Source of the DNA: Burkholderiales bacterium
Lineage (GTDB): Bacteria > Pseudomonadota > Gammaproteobacteria > Burkholderiales > Burkholderiaceae
DNA length: 49,495 bases
Reading direction: 5' to 3'
Assembly (NCBI GenBank): GCA_026225235.1
Contig: JAMFSK010000135.1
Coordinates: 1-49,495, forward strand
Below are positions 17,583 to 26,001 of this stretch, piece after piece. Every line of letters starts with the position of its first letter. Position 1 is the first letter of the stretch. The position numbers were made by a program, and so were the translations under genes. Below the pieces are notes generated by a model, which did no database searches, was not told the DNA's origin, and saw only the letters and a list, made by a program, of their open reading frames with translations.

Positions 17583-17658
17583 GGCCCGGTAGCTCAGTTG
17601 GTAGAGCAGCGGATTGAAAATCCGCGTGTCGGTGGTTCGATTCCGCCCCAGGCCACCA
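17583..17658 (+). tRNA. tRNA-Phe (anticodon GAA)
   Basis: This is a 76-nt cloverleaf with an encoded CCA. The anticodon arm GCGGATTGAAAATCCGC has anticodon GAA. The T-arm is GGTGG-TTCGATT-CCGCC. The acceptor stem GGCCCGG/CCAGGCC pairs at six of seven positions. The fifth is a C-A mismatch (17587 with 17650), unusual for an acceptor stem. Confidence 0.96.
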
Positions 17659-17668
17659 CCGTTTGAAG

Positions 17669-17701
17669 AAAAGCCCAGGAACCCCGGTTCCTGGGCTTTT
17701 T
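17669..17701 (+). terminator. Intrinsic terminator of tRNA-Phe
   Basis: A perfect 14-bp stem (17669-17682 with 17687-17700) has a CCCG loop and ends in TTTTT. The A-run on the left arm makes it work in both directions. Confidence 0.9.
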
Positions 17702-17761
17702 GCATTGTGGCGACCCGCGCTTGCTGGCATTGTTGCAGAAGCTTTGTTCTGGAGTTCTCGC

Positions 17762-18742
17762 ATGATCCGTCGTCCCCGCTACAAAAGGATCGGGCTTGCA
17801 CTCGGCGGCGGCGCTGCCCGAGGTTGGGCACATATCGGCGCGATCCGCGCGCTGGAAGATGCCGGCATCCGGCCCGACATCGTCTGCGGGACCTCGATTG
17901 GCGCCCTCGTCGGGGCGGTCTACGCGAACGGCGATCTCGACTGGCTCGAGCACTGGGTCTCGCGCCTCACCTGGCAGACCGTACTGCGTCTGCTCGATCT
18001 GCGTTTCTCGGGTGGCCTGCTCGGCGGCAAAAAAGTCATCGATATTTTTGCCGCGCAGTTCAACGGTCGCTCGATTTCCGAATTGCGCATGCCTTACGCG
18101 GCAGTCGCCACTGAGCTCGATACGGGTCGTGAGATCTGGTTGCAGGATGGCGGCGTGGTCGAGGCCGTACGGGCCTCGATTGCGATTCCGGGAATCTTCA
18201 CTCCGGTGCTTCGTGAAGGAGCATGGCTGGTGGACGGGGGCCTGGCGAACCCCGTCCCGGTCTCGGTGGCGCGTGCACTGCATGCGGATTGCGTGATCGC
18301 GATCGACCTCAACAATGACATTCTCAACGGCCGTGATTTCGGCGGCCTGACACCCGAGTTGCCACCGCCCGCTGCACTGGAAGCGCTCGTCGACGGCGAA
18401 GCCGCCGAGCCGGCCGAGCCCCCCGTCGCGCTGCGTCGCAACGGCAAGCCGTGGCCCAAGTGGCTCGCACCGAACCCCGACTATTACGACGTGCATACAC
18501 CGCCCCGACCGAGTGCGAAAGTGCCTTCGCTGATGAGCGCGATCGGCCAGAGCATCGACATCATGCAGGTGCGCATTACACGCAGCCGTCTGGCGGGCGA
18601 GCCCGCCGATATCCTGATCCAGCCGCGCCTCGGTGGCATGCGAATTTTCGACTTTCATCATGCGGCACCGGCTATCGAAGAAGGCCGGGCAGCGGTCGAA
18701 CGGATGATGCCCGCCATTCGCGCGCGGCTCGGCATGGACTGA
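17762..18742 (+). CDS. Patatin-like phospholipase (RssA/NTE-type)
   Basis: This 326-residue serine lipase-like protein has the patatin motifs in order. The glycine loop is LALGGGAARGWAHIG (about 12-26), the nucleophile elbow GTSIG (about 43-47) and the catalytic Asp in VDGGLANPVPVSVAR. It is most like the bacterial RssA/neuropathy-target-esterase group. I chose ATG 17762 because it follows GGAG at a normal distance. A start 99 bases earlier would overlap the tRNA-Phe terminator. There is no signal peptide. It is unrelated in detail to the first patatin at 1.9 kb. Substrate unknown. Confidence 0.88.
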   Translation: MIRRPRYKRIGLALGGGAARGWAHIGAIRALEDAGIRPDIVCGTSIGALVGAVYANGDLDWLEHWVSRLTWQTVLRLLDLRFSGGLLGGKKVIDIFAAQFNGRSISELRMPYAAVATELDTGREIWLQDGGVVEAVRASIAIPGIFTPVLREGAWLVDGGLANPVPVSVARALHADCVIAIDLNNDILNGRDFGGLTPELPPPAALEALVDGEAAEPAEPPVALRRNGKPWPKWLAPNPDYYDVHTPPRPSAKVPSLMSAIGQSIDIMQVRITRSRLAGEPADILIQPRLGGMRIFDFHHAAPAIEEGRAAVERMMPAIRARLGMD

Positions 18743-18819
18743 ATGGCCTAGCCCATCGATCCGGTCGCGAACAGGCTCTGCGCTCGCGTAAAATGCTGCT
18801 TTGCCAGTTCGACACCACC

Positions 18820-19335
18820 ATGACCGATCCCCAGACCGATTCCCCCGACCTCACTGACGCAGACGACACCGCGGACGCCGTGATGCACGAGCCGCGCCTC
18901 TGGTGCGACGACGGCTGGACCGCACGGGTCATCAAGAACCAGGACGACGAGGGCTGGGCGGTGGAGATGATCAAGGACGGCGAAGCCGAGCCGGCCCTGG
19001 TCGGCCCGTGGACCATGGGTCGCGACAAGAAGAACCCCAAGCCGCTCGACACCTCAGCGTTCAACACCCTCGTTAAGACAGCGTCCGAAGTGCTTCGCCG
19101 ACATGAGCAGCAACTGCGCGCGATCCTGCACAAGGAAGTTTCAGTGGAGGCGGCAGCCGGCCGCATCACCGTGACGCTTGATATCGTGCCCGACGAAGAT
19201 GATCCGCACGCGATGCTGGCCGCCGAGGACGAATTCGGCGAAGCGCTGGCCAACATCCAGGTGTCGGCCGCGTTCAAGCTCAATGCGACGAGTGCCGCGG
19301 CCTGGATCGAAAGCGGCTTCGAGAAGCCGCGCTGA
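18820..19335 (+). CDS. Conserved protein of unknown function
   Basis: This 171-residue acidic, soluble protein has an Asp-rich N-terminus and no signal peptide or membrane segment. It has a compact alpha/beta look: VIKNQDDEGWAVEMIKDGE, then GPWTMGRDKKNPKPL, then a helix TLVKTASEVLRRHEQQLRA, then a strand RITVTLDIVPDEDDP. I do not recognise a domain. A TAAAAT box just upstream (18789) overlaps an alternative ATG at 18793, so I prefer the start at 18820. The queC promoter begins shortly after its end, and I see no evidence that it shares the queuosine transcript. Confidence 0.75.
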   Translation: MTDPQTDSPDLTDADDTADAVMHEPRLWCDDGWTARVIKNQDDEGWAVEMIKDGEAEPALVGPWTMGRDKKNPKPLDTSAFNTLVKTASEVLRRHEQQLRAILHKEVSVEAAAGRITVTLDIVPDEDDPHAMLAAEDEFGEALANIQVSAAFKLNATSAAAWIESGFEKPR

Positions 19336-19366
19336 GCGTGTCGCCAGCCAAAACACCCCGTTCGGC

Positions 19367-19372
19367 TACAAT
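19367..19372 (+). promoter_or_regulatory. Likely -10 box of queC-queE-queD
   Basis: GGCTACAATATC holds TACAAT at 19367-19372, 88 bases before the chosen queC start. This leaves a leader of about 80 nt. Confidence 0.5.
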
Positions 19373-19381
19373 ATCGGGTTA

Positions 19382-19441
19382 GTCGTTTGCTGCTACCCGG
19401 TATTGCCCCTCAGCAGGGCCCCTCGTGCCGGCGGCAACGAC
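19382..19441 (+). promoter_or_regulatory. Structured leader upstream of queC
   Basis: Bases 19382-19394 pair with 19430-19441 in a 12-bp stem (two G-T pairs, one bulge) that encloses a smaller CCCT/AGGG hairpin. It sits between the promoter and the GGGAG ribosome site. It does not match a preQ1 riboswitch that I know. Confidence 0.35.
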
Positions 19442-19460
19442 TCAGCTATCGGGAGTGTTT

Positions 19461-20222
19461 GTGCAATCGACCCAGCGTCAGGATGCGCGTGATCGCGCGC
19501 TCGTTCTGTTCTCCGGCGGTCAGGATTCGGCCACGTGCCTTGCCTGGGCGCTCGAGCGTTTCGAGCATGTCGAAACCCTCGGCTTCGACTACGGTCAACG
19601 CCACCGCATCGAACTCGACTGCCGCGCCCAGTTTCGCGAGCGCGTGGTCGCGCTGGTGCCTGACGGCCGCGCACGACTGGGTGAAGATCATCTGATCGAC
19701 CTGTCGGTGCTCGGCGCCATCAGCGACACAGCCATGACGCGCGAGATCGAAATCGTCGCGACGGCCAGCGGTCTGCCGAACACCTTCGTGCCGGGCCGCA
19801 ACCTGATGTTCATGACGATCGCGGGCGCCATCGCCTATCGTCGCGGCATCAAGGTCCTGGTGGGCGGCATGTGCGAAACGGACTTCTCGGGCTACCCCGA
19901 CTGCCGCGACGACACGCTCAAGGCGCTCCAAGTCGCGCTGAACCTCGGCATGGACAGCCGCTTCGTGCTCGAAACTCCGCTGATGTGGCTCGACAAGGCC
20001 GATACTTGGCGACTCGCCCAATCGATCGGCGGTGATGCCCTGGTCGATCTGATTCGCACCGATACGCATACCTGCTACCTCGGCGATCGCGGCCAGTTGC
20101 ATGACTGGGGCTACGGCTGCGGCGAGTGCCCGGCCTGCAAGCTGCGCAAGCGCGGCTACGAAGCCTTTCTCGCCAACGAAGCAGTCGGCGCGGATCCGAC
20201 CGGGACGACGTCCGCGCCATGA
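19461..20222 (+). CDS. queC: 7-cyano-7-deazaguanine synthase
   Basis: This 253-residue enzyme converts 7-carboxy-7-deazaguanine to preQ0 with ATP and ammonia, in queuosine biosynthesis. The PP-loop is [18 protein letters not shown] (SGGQDS 18-23). Next comes GFDYGQRH, and the zinc-binding Cys set is [16 protein letters not shown] near the C-terminus. I chose the GTG at 19461 because GGGAG stands at a normal distance; an in-frame GTG at 19425 is possible. Its stop overlaps queE by four bases (ATGA). The product feeds the later queuosine steps, whose genes are outside this window. Confidence 0.95.
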   Translation: MQSTQRQDARDRALVLFSGGQDSATCLAWALERFEHVETLGFDYGQRHRIELDCRAQFRERVVALVPDGRARLGEDHLIDLSVLGAISDTAMTREIEIVATASGLPNTFVPGRNLMFMTIAGAIAYRRGIKVLVGGMCETDFSGYPDCRDDTLKALQVALNLGMDSRFVLETPLMWLDKADTWRLAQSIGGDALVDLIRTDTHTCYLGDRGQLHDWGYGCGECPACKLRKRGYEAFLANEAVGADPTGTTSAP

Positions 20223-20851
20223 CTTACGCCGTCAAAGAGATCTTCTATACCCTGCAGGGCGAGGGCGCGAACGCCGGCCGCCCCGCGGTGTTCTGCCGCT
20301 TCGCGGGCTGCAACCTGTGGTCGGGCCGCGAGCAGGATCGCGCCGAGGCGGTGTGCCAGTTTTGCGACACCGACTTCGTCGGCACCGATGGCGAGAACGG
20401 CGGCAAATTCAAGACCGCAGCGGAACTGGCGGCCAGCGTGGCCGCCTTGTGGCCCACGGGTGAAGCCCACCGTTTCATCGTCTGTACGGGCGGCGAACCC
20501 CTGCTTCAGATCGATGCACCTTTGATCGACGCGCTCCATAAGGAAGGTTTCACGATCGCACTCGAGACCAATGGCACACTGCCGATACCGCCCGGGATTG
20601 ATTGGGTCTGCGTAAGCCCGAAGGCTGATGCAGAACTCGTGGTGCGGCAGGGCGATGAATTGAAAGTCGTGGTGCCCCAGGCCAACCAGCGTCTGTCCGA
20701 TTACGAGACGCTCGACTTCACCTATTTCATGGTCCAGCCGATGGATAACGCGTCGCGCACACTCAATACGCGCCTCGCGATCGACTGGTGCAAGCGTCAT
20801 CCACGCTGGCGTCTGTCGACCCAGACCCACAAGTACCTGAACATTCCCTGA
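20219..20851 (+). CDS. queE: 7-carboxy-7-deazaguanine synthase (radical SAM)
   Basis: This 210-residue radical-SAM enzyme converts 6-carboxytetrahydropterin, the QueD product, to 7-carboxy-7-deazaguanine. The iron-sulfur cysteines are Cys31, Cys46 and Cys49, spaced CX14CX2C, not the usual CX3CX2C. The same spacing is known for the Burkholderia multivorans enzyme of solved structure. The N-terminal [15 protein letters not shown] binds substrate, and [10 protein letters not shown] is the glycine-rich SAM segment. It overlaps queC and lies 7 bases before queD, so the three act as one operon. The start is the ATG in the queC stop. Confidence 0.96.
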   Translation: MTYAVKEIFYTLQGEGANAGRPAVFCRFAGCNLWSGREQDRAEAVCQFCDTDFVGTDGENGGKFKTAAELAASVAALWPTGEAHRFIVCTGGEPLLQIDAPLIDALHKEGFTIALETNGTLPIPPGIDWVCVSPKADAELVVRQGDELKVVVPQANQRLSDYETLDFTYFMVQPMDNASRTLNTRLAIDWCKRHPRWRLSTQTHKYLNIP

Positions 20852-20858
20852 GCGCCCC

Positions 20859-21305
20859 GTGCTGTCGATTACCCGAAAACTTGAGTTCGATGCGGGCCAC
20901 CGCATCCCCGATCACCGTAGCCAGTGCCGCAATCTGCACGGTCATCGTTATGTACTGGAAATCACCCTGGAAGGCGAGATTGTCGATGTCGAAGGCGCGC
21001 CCGACCGCGGCATGGTCATGGACTTCGCCGACGTCAAGGCGCTGGCCGTCGAACACCTCGTCGATCGCTGGGACCACGCTTTCCTCGTGTTCGAAGGCGA
21101 TACCCAGGTGCGCGGCTTTCTTGAGACGATGCCGGGCCACAAGACTGTGGTGCTCGACCGGATCCCGACGGTCGAGAATCTCGCGCTGGTCGCGTTCGGC
21201 ATCTTGTCGGATGTATATGACGCGCACTATGGCGTCGACTTGCGCCTCAAGCGCGTGCGTCTGTATGAAACGCCGAATTGCTGGGCCGACGCCGAGCGTC
21301 CGTAA
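20859..21305 (+). CDS. queD: 6-carboxy-5,6,7,8-tetrahydropterin synthase
   Basis: This 148-residue enzyme of the 6-pyruvoyltetrahydropterin synthase family makes 6-carboxytetrahydropterin from dihydroneopterin triphosphate, the first dedicated step to queuosine. The zinc ligands are His14, His28 and His30 (FDAGHRIP and NLHGHRY). The catalytic Cys23 is in SQCRNLHG, and the end carries LYETPNCWA. It starts with GTG, 7 bases after queE. Gene order C-E-D differs from pathway order, which is D, E, C. Confidence 0.95.
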   Translation: MLSITRKLEFDAGHRIPDHRSQCRNLHGHRYVLEITLEGEIVDVEGAPDRGMVMDFADVKALAVEHLVDRWDHAFLVFEGDTQVRGFLETMPGHKTVVLDRIPTVENLALVAFGILSDVYDAHYGVDLRLKRVRLYETPNCWADAERP

Positions 21306-21327
21306 GGTTTCGCTTCGCAGCCCGACC

Positions 21328-21365
21328 AAACCGTCAGCCAGCTCGCGCGGCCTGACGGTTTTTTT
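21328..21365 (+). terminator. Intrinsic terminator after queD
   Basis: AAACCGTCAG pairs with CTGACGGTTT (21328-21337 with 21352-21361) around a 14-nt loop. TTTT continues to 21365. It ends the queCED transcript 22 bases after the stop. Confidence 0.88.
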
Positions 21366-21491
21366 GTGTCATGTCGACTAGAGCAAAGGCGTCGGAACAT
21401 GGGGTAGCGAGGTGCCCGAGCGCCTCGCTCAGGCATGAAATTGCCGCAGTATGATGGGTCAGCCGTTGTTCAAAATATCGTGGAGTTGTCG

Positions 21492-22349
21492 ATGCGTGTG
21501 ATTCACAAGGGTTCTGGGCGAATGAGCACCACCAGCCGGCTGCGGATGGCCGGCACGGCCTGCGCAGCAAGCCTGCTCTGGCTGGCGATGACGGCCACAC
21601 AGAGTGCTGCTGCAGCGTCGCCCGCTACGCCGGCCGACCCGCAGATGGCTCCCCAGACGAGCGCGAGCGCGGCCGCGACAACCCACTCGCCATCGAAGCG
21701 CGCGCACAAGGGGGCAAAGCACAGCACGCAGCCAGCTCAAAAAGAAACGCAAACGGCGATCGACGACTACCAGGCCGGCAACTTCCCCGCCGCGCTGAGC
21801 GAATTCAAGGAGGCAGCCGACAAGGGCAACCGCCTCGCGCAATTCAACTACGCCATGATGCAGCTCAATGGTGAAGGCACGCCGGCCAATCTGCCGGAAG
21901 CCGAGATCTGGTTGAAGAAAGCCGCCGAAGCCAACATGTCGCATGCGCAGTACGCGTACGGACGGCTGTTCGACGATGGCACCCTCGAACGGCTCGACCC
22001 GGGAGAAGCGCATATCTGGTTCCTCAAGGCCGCGCAGCAGGGCCATATGCAGGCGCAGGTCGCACTCGCGAACCAGTTCATGGATGGGCGTGGCACCAAG
22101 CAGGATTTTGCCGAAGCCTTTGTCTGGTACCACAAGGCCGCCGATTCGGGTGATATGGCGTCTGAGTACATCGTCGCGACCTACTATGAGCGCGGCGGGG
22201 ACGGCGTCACGCCGAATCTCGAAGTGGCACGCCGCTGGTACGCCAAGGCCGCCGCCCAGGGCGATCCGGCTGCGATGGACCGGTATCGACAGCTCACCGC
22301 GCAGTTGCATCCGGAAGAAGCGCAGCCCGCCAAACCCGCAGCCCAATAG
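21492..22349 (+). CDS. Exported Sel1-repeat protein
   Basis: This 285-residue protein has an N-terminal export signal (about residues 12-42, ending TATQSAAAA). An Ala/Pro/Ser spacer and a Lys-rich stretch follow. Four to five Sel1-type repeats then begin about residue 100, with patterns such as YAMMQLNGEGTPANLPEAE, YAYGRLFDDGT and KAAAQGDPAA. Sel1 repeats form alpha-solenoids that hold protein partners. I chose ATG 21492, which follows GGAG at good distance; 21522 and 21435 are alternatives. It is convergent with rodA, 13 bases apart. Partner and role are unknown; a periplasmic scaffold is likely. Confidence 0.82.
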   Translation: MRVIHKGSGRMSTTSRLRMAGTACAASLLWLAMTATQSAAAASPATPADPQMAPQTSASAAATTHSPSKRAHKGAKHSTQPAQKETQTAIDDYQAGNFPAALSEFKEAADKGNRLAQFNYAMMQLNGEGTPANLPEAEIWLKKAAEANMSHAQYAYGRLFDDGTLERLDPGEAHIWFLKAAQQGHMQAQVALANQFMDGRGTKQDFAEAFVWYHKAADSGDMASEYIVATYYERGGDGVTPNLEVARRWYAKAAAQGDPAAMDRYRQLTAQLHPEEAQPAKPAAQ

Positions 22350-22362
22350 CGATTGCGCGTCG

Positions 22363-23511
22363 TCAGCTCTGCATCAGGCGCTTCTGCTTGCCGACGCTCA
22401 TGATGATCCCGACGCCGAGGCCGAGCGTCACGAGCGCGGTGCCGCCATAGCTCATGAAAGGCAGCGGCACGCCGACCACCGGCAAGATGCCGCTGACCAT
22501 CCCCATGTTGACGAACGCATAGGTGAAGAACGACATGGCGACCGAGGCCGCCAGCAGCCGCGAGAACAGCGTCGCACCATTCGCCGCCACATAGAGCCCA
22601 CGCGCAATCAGGCATAGGTAGAGGAAGAGGAGCACGAGCCCTCCCACGAGCCCGAATTCCTCCGAAAACACCGCGAAGATAAAGTCAGTGTGCTTCTCGG
22701 GGATGAACTCGAGGTGGGCCTGCGTACCCTTGAGCCAACCCTTGCCGAAGGTCCCGCCAGAGCCGATCGCAATCACGGCCTGGATCGTGTGGAAGCCCTG
22801 CCCGAGTGGATCGGACTGGGGATCGAGCAAGATGCAGATCCGGTGCTTCTGGTAGTCGTGCATCATCGGCCACTGGACTTCAGGCTGGCAGATCTTGTTT
22901 TCGAGCGAGACCACCGTGCCCGCGCCAATCGCCACGGCGAGCAAGATCGGCAGGATCAGCTTGAAGCTCAGTCCCGCGAAATAAATCACGAACAATCCCG
23001 TGGCCAGCACCAGCACCGCCGTGCCGAGATCGGGCTGTTTGGCGATCAGGCCGACCGGCAACATCAGCAATAGCAGGCCGACGATATAGTCGTACCAGCG
23101 AATCCCGCCTTCGCGTTTCTGGTAGTACCACGCGAGCATCAGCGGCATCGCGATCTTCATCACCTCGGACGGCTGGATCACCACACCGACATTGATCCAG
23201 CGCTTGGCGCCCTTGCGCGTGAGCCCGAACATGGCAACGCCCACCAGCAGGCCGATGCCGACTGCATAGAGCGGCACCGCCAGCCTCATGAGAGTCTGAG
23301 TCGGAATATTCGCAATCGCCCACATCAGCGCAAAGGTCAGCAGGATATTGCGGACCTGGTCTTCAACCCGGCCCGGCACATCGAGGCTTGCGCTATAGAG
23401 CGTCACAAGGCCGACGCCGAGCAGCAGGAACATGAACAGCGCGAGCGGCTTGTCGAAACCGATGAACAGGCGCTTGATCTGTGTGAAGACGGTTCGTGAA
23501 TCAAGTTGCAT
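22363..23511 (-). CDS. rodA: Peptidoglycan glycosyltransferase RodA
   Basis: This 382-residue SEDS-family membrane enzyme polymerises lipid II into glycan strands during side-wall growth, with PBP2 as its partner. About ten hydrophobic segments are visible, and conserved SEDS blocks include KGAKRWINVG, KQPDLGTA and LEFIPEKHTDFIFAVFSEEFG. I chose ATG 23511 (MQLDSRT), with GAGGCGATCC before it; an upstream TTG at 23526 is less likely. It starts 11 bases after mrdA ends and is the last gene of the mre operon. Confidence 0.96.
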   Translation of the reverse strand: MQLDSRTVFTQIKRLFIGFDKPLALFMFLLLGVGLVTLYSASLDVPGRVEDQVRNILLTFALMWAIANIPTQTLMRLAVPLYAVGIGLLVGVAMFGLTRKGAKRWINVGVVIQPSEVMKIAMPLMLAWYYQKREGGIRWYDYIVGLLLLMLPVGLIAKQPDLGTAVLVLATGLFVIYFAGLSFKLILPILLAVAIGAGTVVSLENKICQPEVQWPMMHDYQKHRICILLDPQSDPLGQGFHTIQAVIAIGSGGTFGKGWLKGTQAHLEFIPEKHTDFIFAVFSEEFGLVGGLVLLFLYLCLIARGLYVAANGATLFSRLLAASVAMSFFTYAFVNMGMVSGILPVVGVPLPFMSYGGTALVTLGLGVGIIMSVGKQKRLMQS

Positions 23512-23522
23512 GGATCGCCTCG

Positions 23523-25985
23523 TCAATCGTCGCCGTTAGGGCTGGCGTGAGATGCCGGCGTGTTGCCGCCGGTGTCGACGCCGTTCAGGTTGACACTATG
23601 ATCTTCGGCCGGCACATCGGCATCCGCGGGCGAAACCGGTACACGAGGCGCAGGGGCGAGCGGGCCGCCGGCCGAGCCGTCGTCGGGCTGGCCCGGGGCG
23701 CCAGGGGCACCCGGCGCGCGCGTATCGTTGAAGCCATTCGCGGCGCCCGAACTGCCGCTCGCGGCGCCACTTGCCGCGCCCTTCGTCCCTTTTACAGCTC
23801 GGGCCGCAGCGCCGCTTGCGGGCGTTGGGCCACTCGCCGCGACCACACCGCTTGCACCCGTCACCCCACCCGTTACCCCGCTCGCTTCCAGTCCAGGAAG
23901 CGTATGTCCGGTGACGCTCGCGATCGCCGCAGCGGTCGCCGAAGTGCCGCCCGGCAGCGCCGCGGCGACCGATGCGGGCAACGCTGCTGCGAGCGGGCTC
24001 TGGTCTGAGCCGCCGATCACGGGCGCCGTCTCTGCCGGGCCGGAGCCGTTCGAATCGGTCACCGCGTCAGCCACGGCCGCTGCCGCCACACCCGGCTTGA
24101 AGCGGTCAATCAACCAGTAGTCGAGCACCTTGCGCGCGATTGGCGCGGCAGCTTCGGCGCCCCAGCCACCGTTTTCGACAATCAGCGCGAGCGCGATCTG
24201 CGGCTTGTCGACCGGCGCGAACGCGGTGAACAGGGCGTGGTCCCGCCGATTCTCGGCCACCGCGCTGGCCCGGTATTTCTCGCCTTGCAGCGAATACACC
24301 TGCGCGGTCCCGGTCTTGCCGGCTGCGTCGTAGGTAATCCCCCGAAACGGTGCGGCCGCCGTTCCGTTGATCAGCACGTTCTGCATCGCGTGCTTGATGA
24401 AGTCGATGTCCTGCTGGCGCACATTGAGCTTGCCGGTCGACTGCGAGTCGACGGTCCGCGTCTGGTGCGTCAGGGGGTTTTCGACATCGCGTACGAGGTG
24501 GGGGGTCATGATCACGCCGTCGTTCGCGAGCGTCGCCGTCGCGTGCGCGAGCTGCAGCATGGTGAACGAGTTGTAGCCCTGACCGATGCCGAGGCTGATC
24601 GTCTCCCCTTCATACCAGCGCTGCATCTCAGGACGACGGTAGGCGTGTTTCTTCCATTCGGTCGACGGCAGGATGCCTCTCGCTTCGCCGTCGATATCGA
24701 TCCCGGTGATCTGCCCAAGGCCCAGCGGCTTCATGAAGTCAGAGATCGCGTTCACGCCGAGGTCGTGCGCGAGCATATAGAAGTAGGTGTCGTTCGAGAC
24801 CGTGATCGCGCGGTTCATATCGATCCAGCCCTGCCCGTTGCGCACGTCGTTGTGGAAGACATGACCGGCGAATGTGTAAGAGCCCGTGTCCTGGAAACCC
24901 CACTCCGGTGTCCGCTTGTGCAGGGTCAGTGCGGCGAGTGCCATGAACGGCTTGTAGGTTGAACCCGGCGGATAGGTGCCGCGCAGCGGCCGGTTCAGCA
25001 GCGGCTTGTCAGGCGAATTGTTGAGGTCGTCCCAGGTCTGCTGGTCCACGCCGTCGACAAAGATATTCGGATCGAAACTCGGCGCGGACACGAAGGCGAG
25101 CACCTCGCCCGTCGACGGATCGATCGCAACAAGTGCGCCCTTGCGACCCGCGAAGGCGCGTTCGACTGTTTCCTGCAAGCCAACATCAAGCGAAAGATGC
25201 AGGTTGTTGCCAGGCGTCGCCTGAGTGCGCGACATGGTTCGCACCGGGCGGCCACCCGCGGTCACCTCGACTTCTTCCGAGCCCGTCAGGCCATGCAGTT
25301 CGGTTTCGTAACTCTGCTCGACACCGATCTTGCCGATGTAGTCGGTGCCTTTGTAGTTGTTCGAATCGAGGCGCGGATCGTAGTGGTCCGGGTCGTTGTC
25401 GTTCTGCTCGCTGGTGGCGTCGATATTGTCGCGATCACGTTCCGAGATTCGACCGATATATCCGATCGCATGCGCGAACACCGTGCCGAGCGGATAGCTG
25501 CGAAACAGGCGCGCACGCACATCGACGCCAGGGAAACGATAGCGTTGGGCCGTGAAGCGTGCGACCTCGTCATCGGTCAGCCGCGAGCGGATCGGCAGAC
25601 TCTCGAAATGCTTCGAGTCTTCGAGCAGCTTCTTGAAGCGGCGACGGTCGCGCTCCTCGATCGGAATTACCTGGCCGAGTTGGGTAATCACTTCGTCGAG
25701 CGGCACATCAAGCTTCGAGGGTGTGATCTCGAGGGTGTAGGCCGAGTAATTGCGCGCGAGCACGATACCGTTGCGGTCTGTGATGACACCGCGATTCGGC
25801 AGGATCGGCGCGACCGAGATCCGGTTTTCGTCGGCCTGCAGCGAGTACTCGCTGTAGTGCCACACCTGAAGATAGAGAAAGCGAAACCCGAGCAGCCCGA
25901 AGCAGAGCAACACGAACAGCGCGGCGGCCACCACGCGCAGGCGAAAACGCGAGAGTTGCTGTTCGGTGTTCTTGAATTCAGTCAT
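23523..25985 (-). CDS. mrdA: Penicillin-binding protein 2 with long C-terminal tail
   Basis: This 820-residue class B transpeptidase crosslinks side-wall peptidoglycan in the elongasome with RodA and MreC. One membrane anchor lies at about 18-40. The pedestal domain follows, then the transpeptidase domain with Ser342 in GSTYKP, the SND motif in TVSNDTYFYM and KTGTAQV. The catalytic part ends near residue 630. About 190 residues of Ala/Gly/Ser/Pro-rich sequence follow, with near-collagen patches such as APGAPGAPGQP. PBP2 usually ends close to the catalytic domain. I chose the start at MTEFKNTEQQ (25985). Confidence 0.95.
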   Translation of the reverse strand: MTEFKNTEQQLSRFRLRVVAAALFVLLCFGLLGFRFLYLQVWHYSEYSLQADENRISVAPILPNRGVITDRNGIVLARNYSAYTLEITPSKLDVPLDEVITQLGQVIPIEERDRRRFKKLLEDSKHFESLPIRSRLTDDEVARFTAQRYRFPGVDVRARLFRSYPLGTVFAHAIGYIGRISERDRDNIDATSEQNDNDPDHYDPRLDSNNYKGTDYIGKIGVEQSYETELHGLTGSEEVEVTAGGRPVRTMSRTQATPGNNLHLSLDVGLQETVERAFAGRKGALVAIDPSTGEVLAFVSAPSFDPNIFVDGVDQQTWDDLNNSPDKPLLNRPLRGTYPPGSTYKPFMALAALTLHKRTPEWGFQDTGSYTFAGHVFHNDVRNGQGWIDMNRAITVSNDTYFYMLAHDLGVNAISDFMKPLGLGQITGIDIDGEARGILPSTEWKKHAYRRPEMQRWYEGETISLGIGQGYNSFTMLQLAHATATLANDGVIMTPHLVRDVENPLTHQTRTVDSQSTGKLNVRQQDIDFIKHAMQNVLINGTAAAPFRGITYDAAGKTGTAQVYSLQGEKYRASAVAENRRDHALFTAFAPVDKPQIALALIVENGGWGAEAAAPIARKVLDYWLIDRFKPGVAAAAVADAVTDSNGSGPAETAPVIGGSDQSPLAAALPASVAAALPGGTSATAAAIASVTGHTLPGLEASGVTGGVTGASGVVAASGPTPASGAAARAVKGTKGAASGAASGSSGAANGFNDTRAPGAPGAPGQPDDGSAGGPLAPAPRVPVSPADADVPAEDHSVNLNGVDTGGNTPASHASPNGDD

Positions 25986-26001
25986 GCTGGTCGCGGGCCG
26001 A

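Noticed and set aside
19373..19460. preQ1 riboswitch before queC
   Set aside because: The leader has no preQ1-I-like short pseudoknot or A-rich tail. I kept it only as a structured leader.
23512..23526. TTG start for rodA five codons upstream
   Set aside because: The ATG at 23511 has GAGG at a good distance. The TTG would overlap the mrdA stop without a ribosome site.
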